From NCBI RefSeq assembly GCF_963855985.1, contig NC_087093.1, positions 7,943,501 through 8,007,500 of the forward strand: a DNA stretch of 64,000 bases. Reading direction: 5' to 3'. Made by a program: the position numbers and the translations under genes. This document shows, in pieces, positions 55,701 through 64,000 of this stretch (position 1 is the stretch's first letter; each line of letters opens with the position of its first letter). The stretch is from Ostrinia nubilalis. Lineage: Eukaryota > Arthropoda > Insecta > Lepidoptera > Crambidae. The notes under the pieces were generated by a model. It worked only from the letters and a program-made list of their open reading frames with translations, did not search any database and was not told the origin of the DNA.

Positions 55701-57288
55701 GTACTGTTACCAGGTTATTATTGCTGTTGTGGTAGCTTATTTGTCGACTTCTCAGATCATTAGGTAACTTTTTCAAGAATAATTTCGGTACCAATAGTCC
55801 AATATCCAATACAATATGATTCACAACATTTGTAACAAGAATAGGGTAAGTGGTAGTACAATTTAGTTACGACTATTGTTATTATTACGAAGGAGACCGT
55901 CGGAACATCTGCTCACAAATCACAGGATCCGGAGTATAGCTGGGAATGTATCACGAAGACAATAACTGTCTATAAATATAATATAGGAAGCATGGGACTC
56001 AAGACATTAGATCTGAAGAATTATACAAGCAAAACTATTGCGTACCTCATCCTTTAAATAAATTGAATTGAATTATATTACCTACTGCTATACCTACAAT
56101 ACAAACTGCTAACGTAACGCTGTTTTTAGTAAAATGGAGAAAACGTGTTTTATATCGTATCTCTCTGGCTATTTACGTGACGACGCGACACGAACACAGC
56201 ATTCCAATATTGCATACATTCCTATTTCCAGCCCATATAAACATATAAAGCAATGCGAGTCTATCCGCAAACTCGCCAAACTCACCGACTATGTTGCGTT
56301 ATGGGAGTTTCAAAACATAACACAAGCATTTAAATTCATCCCTTGATGATTCTCACACACCTACATTGTCATATTTGGGTCGTTTCGCTTACCTTTGTTT
56401 TCGAATCTGATCACAATTTTCCGCTACGTCGACGCTCCCGAAAAAGTAAAGAAAATGTTTTATTACACGGATTGACGTGAAACTAATGGACCGCTACGTG
56501 CAGTCCCACCTAGTCCGCTATAAATTCCAGCTAGCTATTTGGAATTCCAAAATAAGTTTATTTTTTAAAAGATAAAAACTGTGGAAAAATGGTGAAAATG
56601 TTCTACGACTTTTTAATCTTGGAACAGATATCACGGTAGGTATAACATTCGCTAGGTATCACTATATGTATAAGGCGTGATATGAAAGATGTTTTGACTT
56701 TTTGCAAAATAAGTTAGCTGTAGTAGGTACGTGAATATTGTAAACACAACAGTTCTGCAAAATTATCTGACGCGGTGACAGTGGAACGGTGTAAACGAAT
56801 TTATTTCAGCAATTCAATACATTTTCATATTGACGCCGTACATTTAAATTTTGGCCGGCGGCTCTGACATTATGTTTGTGGCATTATATTTAAAACTTCC
56901 AGAAAATTAGGGTAAAATACAAGAAAATTTATCAGTTCTATTTACTTTTAATTAACTTGGAATTAACGATTTAGATGGTATTACACTGACAAGTTACTAG
57001 GAAAAACAATTTCCTGTTCTCAGGAAAATTACTTCTTGGAACGACATTTTTTTTTTCAGATTAAAAATTTCTAAATATAGACAATTCATTATTGCTCATT
57101 TCCTAAAACCCAACCAGTGAAGGTTTCGTCGAATTTTTAACTGTTATTGAACCAAAATCTTCAAAAGAAAAGATTAAAAATAACGAAATAGGCATATTAA
57201 GTCGTGATAATAACATGGTGCAAATGAAACTGTGCTCGTCATAAACCGCAGAGAATGTCATTACACCAACTTAATTTAATATTGTGAA
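52761..57288. other. Probable first intron of kekkon, non-coding
   Basis: No recognisable coding sequence. Isolated frames (54084-54461, 54608-54977, 55540-55767) have no family resemblance and no splice context. Confidence 0.5.
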
Positions 57289-57290
57289 TA

Positions 57291-57615
57291 GGGTTACCAG
57301 ATTAAAAATCAGGAGTCCGGAGAAAAGGCCTGATTTTCATTGAAAAATCCTGAGATTTTGTTGCAGTTTAAGAATTTTCACTAAAACGTACTGAGCAATT
57401 TCAAAAAGTTCGCATTAGTGTCGTTTTTTATACACTGCGGATCATAGAGTATAATAAGTGTTTGTTTAACTTTTTATTAAAAACATCTTTAAAATGTATT
57501 TTACCTATTTCAATTAAAATTCTGAAAATCCTGATATTTGCAAAATCCAGCCGCATACCTGAAAAGAGTCCAAAAATACGGAAATGTCAGGACAAATGCT
57601 GAGATATGGTAACCC
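57291..57615. mobile_element. TA-flanked MITE, 325 bp
   Basis: Ends GGGTTACCAGAT and, from the right, GGGTTACCATAT; TA on both sides (57289-57290 and 57616-57617). The interior repeats CCTGATTT/AATCCTGA-type strings in both orientations. Non-coding, probably Tc1/mariner-type. Confidence 0.75.
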
Positions 57616-57617
57616 TA

Positions 57618-60600
57618 GTTGCGAATCACTGAATTTCATGTCCTTGCGGTAGCGAGTAATTCATTTCGATCTTTTCATTAACCAACAATATTCATATTAT
57701 TTGAATTCAACTTCATATATCGTCATCGGTACCTAGCATACCTATTAATAAAAGTTTTGAAGCAAAAGCAATATTGTTAACGTATTAATCAAGCCTCGAA
57801 AAAACATATAAAAGATTGTATTTGTTAAATATAAATAGTGCCCAGATTTGTAAACCTATGTAGATAGATAGATAGATAGACAGATAATCCGTAGATATAT
57901 GCACAGCATATAAAACGTACATCTGTTGCATCTAAAAAAAATATAAGCCCCTTACTATTCAAAGACGAACACTAGTTAAAAATTAAAATTAATGTTTTGT
58001 ATAGAAATGACATTTAATAAGGTAAGGAGGGTAATGGAAAATAACGGTAAGTATGTACTGTATCTAGACTACTCGCGACCTAGCCACCTAACTCATTACG
58101 ACTAATGAGAGAGACTTGCTTATGACCTAACCGAAGCTTCTAAGTTAGTAGCTAAGTGTCTAAGGATGTATCTCAGTCCCACTCTATATTTAAGGCTTTA
58201 GTCAAAGCACGCGTCCTAACACAATAATGCTGGGATACGTATGGCTACAGGAGTGTATGTATTGTACTGCTATACATATGACATTTGCATTATTATTCCA
58301 TGTAATCATTACATAGTATAAAACACACGGATACGGATTTTGATGCAGTTTCTTTATTAGATAGAGTGATTCAAGAGGGAGGTTTTTAAGTAAGTACTGT
58401 ACATTTTACCTGTGAAACAGGGGCGGATTGCTAGTTCTTTTATAATGTCTCTTATTAGTCTCACACAAAGGGGAACGCCCTTCCTTTGTTATTTTACTGT
58501 TATATGTATGTGACCTATTACTAATTATGCCATAACATATGCATGCACATAAGTATATCTCTACATTTAAAGCTGGGCATTCACGGTCAGTTAAACTGAT
58601 GACTGCTTTAAGGTCTAAAAAAACTACCAGTTTACAATGAATTTTTACTTATGATTTCACACACACGATAAATTTTTGGATGTTACGTCAGTTCAATTCG
58701 TCAGTTTAACTAACCGTGTGTGTCCAGCTTAGGTAAGTAATTGTAGCCTTTCAAGTGTATACAGTAAATTCATTGCAATACATAATTTTGCATTAATAGC
58801 ATCGACGGATTACGGACAGTGGTCACCACTGCCATTACACCACCAACTTATATTATTTCGCAATTTCCCACCACTTAATTGTTGCACAATAATGCTTTCA
58901 CTAGCTTTCGAATATTTAAAGGATATTTTTAAAGAAGACACGTCTCTTAAAATCAGACAACAAGCAGCGTGTGTATTCATTAATAACTTTAATCAATTTT
59001 CCATGAAAGTTGGCCAGATTTCTCCGGATAATGAAAATACAATTTGATTTCTCAGTCTTCTCCTTTGTCTTCAATTTACATTACAGAGATACTTGATAAT
59101 TACATTATGATCCACCTTAATAGTCAACTACACTCATCACTTTAGCGTAGTTTCATCATCAATTCAGCCACGTGAATCTAGGTACTGCTGCACCTAGCTC
59201 TCTCCCAATGATTTCTAATGACTTAGCTTAGATTTAATGATTGCCTCTAAAGCGCTATCACTAAGCCTGTGTTTCTTCTTACTAATCGTACCTACTAAAT
59301 AAGCATAAACTTAAGCAATAAGAATTCAGTCATTTTTAAATCTTCCGTCTACTCGTATTACAGTAGATTAGGTAAGATTCCAAATATACAACCCCCTATA
59401 CGTAACTTTGTCGCGTTACCACCATCAGATGATTTTCCTGAAACCTTTCTTAGTGTGTCATAAAATGAAACTACTCTCCAAATGACACTGCTAGGACTTC
59501 ATAGAGCGCTTTATGAAAAAATAAAGGTTAGGCAGTGACGCTCTATGGCTCAGTTTTTATCTACACTACCTAGTGTACAAGGGTTCGTTATTTATGTTTT
59601 GTATTATCTTGTGTTATGTACTACTTACACACTTTTAGAAATGTGTGATCTATTTTATACCTTCAAGCAATTTTGATCGATTTGTATATTAAACATTATT
59701 TGTATACTTATCTCTTTAAAATAATATGCATTAAACATTTTCAAATACAAATAGGTAAGTAGGTAGGTACATTGTCAATTACCCTTATGTAACATTCCAT
59801 ATTCTATAAGCAGGTAGCTTACTGCGCTAACTATGTATTACAGAACTTAAATTTTATTTAATACAAAAACATAACCCAAAAACAAGGGAGAAGATTAACC
59901 CTTAGAATTTCTTCTCGTAATTTCAACAAATAAATCAGCCAATGCTCACTTCACAATCGGATTACTTGATTGTGATGCGATTATAACAAAAACACACTGT
60001 GAAACACAACATGCATTTCGATAGCAATTTATAATTAATTGGTGCTGTATCCCGGTAATTCTAGATTTACCTGCCTTCATTCCGATGGAATTAGACCACG
60101 TTTGTTATTATGTTATTAATTTAATTGATGCATTTTGGTTGTATGTTGAAGCAATATTACGAATACCGATCGTTTTTGTTGATGTCTCGGAAATTTATAT
60201 TGATTTTGTTCTTACATGGCTCCAATATTACATTAATTATACATAATAGGTTTGCGAGTTTAAAATAATTAAATAAACTTCTTTCGGAAATAACGAAAGT
60301 TTGACGGAAAACTATTAAAACTTTTCAGTAGAAACTTAACGTTTTTACATAACATACGGGCTGGCCTTTCACATACGTGTGAAATATTTATAAGATACAC
60401 TTAGCCGCTTCGATGCCGAGTATTCGGGATGAAATATCGCATTAAATGTCCATTAAGTTCTTTTGCTATCGGGACGCGGGTAGATGATCGATGGATCGCA
60501 CTCACCTCAAATTCTCACTATACTCCGCTTGATCTTGATCCCGGGAATCTGGAATCAATGGAATAAATATTTAACGTTATCTTCGTATCAATAGCATGAG

Positions 60601-61145
60601 ATAAGTTGTAGAGAGGCATTAGAAAACGTATAAGATTGATGACTGATTTAAGGCACAGTCATACTTCAGATATGTTAGGGTGGTATGGATAGTTAGTACT
60701 CAAAGATGCAAGCAAACCCATCAAGATGTTTAGGCATGCTAGTATGTTTGAATAGCTAAGTCAGCTATTTCTCAAAAACAATGACACTCGTGACAAATGC
60801 CTCAGAACATAGTTTTCACCCACCCACAACACACTGCTATGACCGATGTTGCTTTGCTACGAGTACAGTAAGTAGTCTGTGAGGTATCTTCCTTAATTAT
60901 TCCTACTTAAAATGATCACCTAAAACAAAACTCCTCACAATAATATTCAAACTAGATACTCGTAGTAGCACATTTTGCGATTAAATGTGATTAATATGAA
61001 AAGAAGGTAAGTATTTTATGTGCTTTAGAACAGTAGATAATATACTTTACGAATAATGACTCCAAACTTTTTCATTTCCATATTCAATAGGAGGATAACT
61101 CCTCCAAGTTCCCTAATAAAATTACTGCGCTGATTCATCAACATC
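57618..61145. other. Non-coding stretch without recognised genes
   Basis: Contains a short GATA microsatellite (about 57862-57886) and the decayed RTE tail listed separately. Otherwise nothing recognised. Confidence 0.5.
59155..59225 (-). mobile_element. Decayed RTE 3' tail
   Basis: TCATCATCAATTCAGCCACG followed by CACCTAGCTCTCTCCCAATG and ATTTCTAATGAC keeps the order of the RTE end seen elsewhere in the window, with many substitutions. Confidence 0.6.
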
Positions 61146-62802
61146 AAATAAGGTACTTGATACAAATAAGGCCTACCTAACTTTGAACGCTTATATTTCA
61201 ATAAATATTAACGCCAATCAACAAAAACAAGGTTAATTAACTTCTTCCATCCTTTAATTTTAGCAATATTACAAAAAATAACACAATTTTTAACTAAATC
61301 TATTCAAAATAAGCAAATTACGAAACCACTGATTTTGGCTTTAATAAATCACCTACACGGAATAAGGCCTATATGATTCAAATGCCTCTAGACCTTAAAA
61401 TTGAGGTTGTATTAAACAAAATGCGGTCTTATAACATTAAACACGTCGATTGGTTTGCGTTATCAAAATTTTACATTAGGTACTAAGTAAACAGAAATAT
61501 ACTGTATATCTCTCGATAAACTTAAATTCCACTTATTAAGAATTATACATAAATTATAGATAAAATTAAATATTCATAGTAACAAAGTAATGATTCCTTA
61601 CATATATTATTAAAAAATATATCAAAAACAAACAGTATTATTTTTTTGTATAGGGCTTATTAAAACACCGTGTTCGAATAAGGCCTACACATAAAACCTT
61701 TTAAATAAATCAGTTTAGGAACATCATTAAGTCTTGAATTTTTGTAAACAAAATGAGATCTCAATTTTTTTTAGAACCAGGGCATAAAAAGGCTTCTGAA
61801 TCATCTTTACGAACTCTTACACAATCTTTGTGATACCACCTAAAGCAGTTCCTTATGGTCGCATATCTGCTACTTTGTTTTCGAGACAGGTATGATAATA
61901 CCAGCTTTTATTCTTCTTTCCTTTAGAATTATACATACGGCTTCTTTTCTTATTTTGTATTGGTTTTGTATTTTTTTTTCTTTTTTTGATTGATTTTCGA
62001 CACTGTTTTCTTTTTCTTTTCTGTATTGTTAGTAACATTCTTATTAAATAAACATTTTGTTACTCTTTGGCTCATTTAGTTTAATGAATTTGTCCATAAT
62101 CAGGTGTTAACACAAGTATCTAATATGGCCTACCATCCCAACTAATCCCAACTAATATTATAAATGCGAAAGTAACTCTGTCTGTCTGTCTGTCTGTCTG
62201 TCTGTTACGCTTTCCCGCTTAAACCTCGCAACCGATTTTGATGAAATTTGGCATAGAGATAGTTTGAGTCCCGGGAAAGAACATAGGATAGTTTTTATCC
62301 CGGTTTTTGAAACAGGGACGCGCGCGATAAAGTTTTTCTGTGACAGACAAAATTCCACGCGGGCGAAGCCGCGGGCGGAAAGCTAGTGCTGAAATAAGGC
62401 CTAGGCCTTATTAGATGTCTCGCTCTTGTTGTCTTCAAAAACTTACAAATAATGCATTTATAGCCAGTAGTAGATACAAATTAAGGTAATTATTAGCTAG
62501 TAGGATATATTTAGAAACGATTACTAAGAAAAGATTGATCTAAAACAGCGTCATTTTACCGAAAATTTAAGATGAAATCGCCGGATTTTTATAAGCGAGC
62601 ACGAAATCACCCACCACCTTAGAAGAACGCGTGTCAATTGGTGCTGGGATCGTGGATCGGGACGCTCTTGCACTCTATTGGGTTATAGGGCATACGAGTA
62701 CGTGTCCTTGAAGTATTTTCCCGGTTGGATTTATTTATCTGTGTTTTCTGATGTATAGGCCTTATTAGAACGTAGGCCTTATTTGTATCAAGTACCTTAT
62801 TT
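61146..62802. mobile_element. 1.66-kb inverted-repeat element with AATAAGGCCTA motifs
   Basis: 31-bp inverted ends (AAATAAGGTACTTGATACAA, then ATAAGGCCTAC) at 61146-61176 and 62772-62802 look identical. AATAAGGCCT or its complement recurs inside (about 61362, 61677, 62393, 62405 and 62758). Near 61780-61850 the minus strand reads NCFRWYHKDCVRVRKDD then AFLCPG, resembling part of a PHD-type zinc finger. No transposase is recognised. A Helitron is inserted at 62146-62386. Confidence 0.65.
62146..62386 (+). mobile_element. Lepidopteran non-autonomous Helitron, 241 bp
   Basis: Starts TCCCAACTAATATTATAAAT after A, contains a (GTCT)n run and AACCGATTTTGATGAAATTT, and ends with the hairpin CGCGGGCGAAGCCGCG then GGAAAGCTAG before T. 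5' TC, 3' hairpin with CTAG, and insertion between A and T are the Helitron rules. TCCCAACTAA is duplicated at the 5' end, so the start could also be 62136. Confidence 0.85.
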
Positions 62803-64000
62803 GTTTTAATTACAACATCCACAAGATAATCAAATTATCTCATTGGTTGCCATGGTAACGGCTCCCAATTTTCTCTCATTTCATTATCACTGTTTCTTTT
62901 CTCAAAATTCACATTTCACATGATTTATAAACAGTCGGCGGGGATTTTCTTGTAATTTACGGGCTCCAGCTCTGGGAGGTATCATCAATGAATTAATTAT
63001 ATTTTCGCTTTATCTTACCAACAAGCAGGTATTGCTGTCGTATTACGCAAAATTCATTTTAATATTTATTAAGGGTCCTACACCGAGATAAGCATCTTTA
63101 TCAAATTACGAGTACCTACCTACGTGTCACTCGCGCGTAATTCGTGAATTATGCTAAAACTGAAACGCGTCAGCTGAATTGAAACTGAATTGTTGATTCT
63201 GGTGAACCTAATATGGTTTCACGTGGGGTGTTAAGCTTCGTTCACAAGACGTATCATTTTATAATTAAATTAACACTGTTAATGTTCACAAACAATACAG
63301 AGTGAGCGTTTTCATGCCTTGCCGCTCAGATCGTAGCCTCGCCGTATTATTCTAAACTGGCTTTGTCTAATCCATTTCAGTCTTGTTGAGATAGTATACA
63401 ACCATCATTATAATTTATTTCTTAGTTAAGGGCAAAAATAGCTAAAGAGTATTTTAGATACATTATGTTGATATCTGCTCAGCACCGTTCAATAAATCAT
63501 TAGGCTATTTTTACTTTGCTTCGTTTTATTCATCAACTAGGCACACAATTACCCGCTCATTTTCATCAATCCATGTCACGTAATAAAATGTATCCTACTA
63601 TCAAAAGCAGAATGTCGCAAGTAAGTTTGTTCTAGCCTCTGCCTTACATTAAGGTCATCCGAGGCCAGCGAACTTTGTCTAGCAAAAATATATTCATTTC
63701 CACGCCTGTACTATCTACGGCGTTTTAACAAGCGCCTATCTATACAGCGCACAGACTTACAGTCGCTGCTTACCTCTTTCTTTAACAATACCCATTATTT
63801 ATTTTACGCTTGTCTGGTGCTGCGTCTGTTTTCCATTGAAGAAATGCGACTTTATTATACTTCAATTTCCTATTTCGGTATAATGTTATATGAATATGAA
63901 ATCGCGCAGAGAAATATCAAGGTAGAGTTATTTCGGTTAAAAGTCGCTTTATTCTGATACGAACACAATATTGAAATGTTAGTGTAATTTTAACATTATG
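62803..64000. other. Non-coding end of the window
   Basis: No gene or repeat recognised. It could still be intron or 5' flank of kekkon. Confidence 0.4.

Noticed and set aside
55540..55767. 75-codon frame with a hydrophobic segment
   Set aside because: No family resemblance, no conserved context; the hydrophobicity follows from T-rich sequence.
61853..62038. Lys/Arg-rich small protein
   Set aside because: It is the reading of a T-rich low-complexity stretch inside a transposon; only the adjacent PHD-like string seemed worth noting.

Overview
This window is nuclear DNA from an insect, almost certainly a moth or butterfly (Lepidoptera). The evidence is an arthropod kekkon-type receptor gene with an intron, a run of the insect telomere repeat TTAGG, many RTE retrotransposon tails ending in (ATG)n of the kind that litter lepidopteran genomes, Helitron ends of the lepidopteran type, and mariner, P-like, CR1, Bel/Pao and gypsy elements. 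The species cannot be named from the sequence alone.

Layout. 1-3720 holds one non-coding interspersed repeat and otherwise AT-rich DNA without genes. 3721-26413 is a nest of transposable elements. A probable TA-flanked DNA element (3723-26411) has received an inverted-repeat element (3998-9210) that carries two RTE fragments, a Harbinger-like MITE and a second inverted-repeat element holding (TTAGG)17. It has also received a nearly complete CR1-type LINE on the minus strand (about 9668-24350) and a P-like element with a THAP exon (25465-26145). The LINE is itself split by a Bel/Pao LTR retrotransposon (10710-17143, 5-bp target duplication) and by a 3.7-kb hAT-type element (18263-21939, 8-bp target duplication). 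Both of those carry older element debris.

26414-39374 continues as repeats: a second P-like element, Helitron ends with a 200-bp tandem repeat, stacked RTE tails, a decayed member of an uncharacterised arthropod protein family, two dead mariners of almost equal length, and a long-armed foldback element with a (CA)44 loop. 39854-44950 is a complete, apparently intact gypsy-type LTR retrotransposon with gag, pol and a third small ORF. That ORF (44208-44486) would encode a 92-residue protein with a myristoylation-type N-terminus, one membrane segment, a Cys-Cys pair and a C-terminal PPAY late-domain motif. It is the most interesting item in the window.

44951-64000 is a quieter region around the one host gene recognised: a kekkon-5-like LRR/Ig transmembrane receptor on the minus strand (coding exons 52686-51167 and 50264-49418). 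It has a 13-codon upstream ORF and at least one further 5' UTR exon that I could not place. The rest is non-coding, with a TA-flanked MITE (57291-57615) and a 1.66-kb inverted-repeat element (61146-62802) that carries a Helitron. All boundaries come from reading the sequence by eye. Family names rest on motif recognition, not on database searches.
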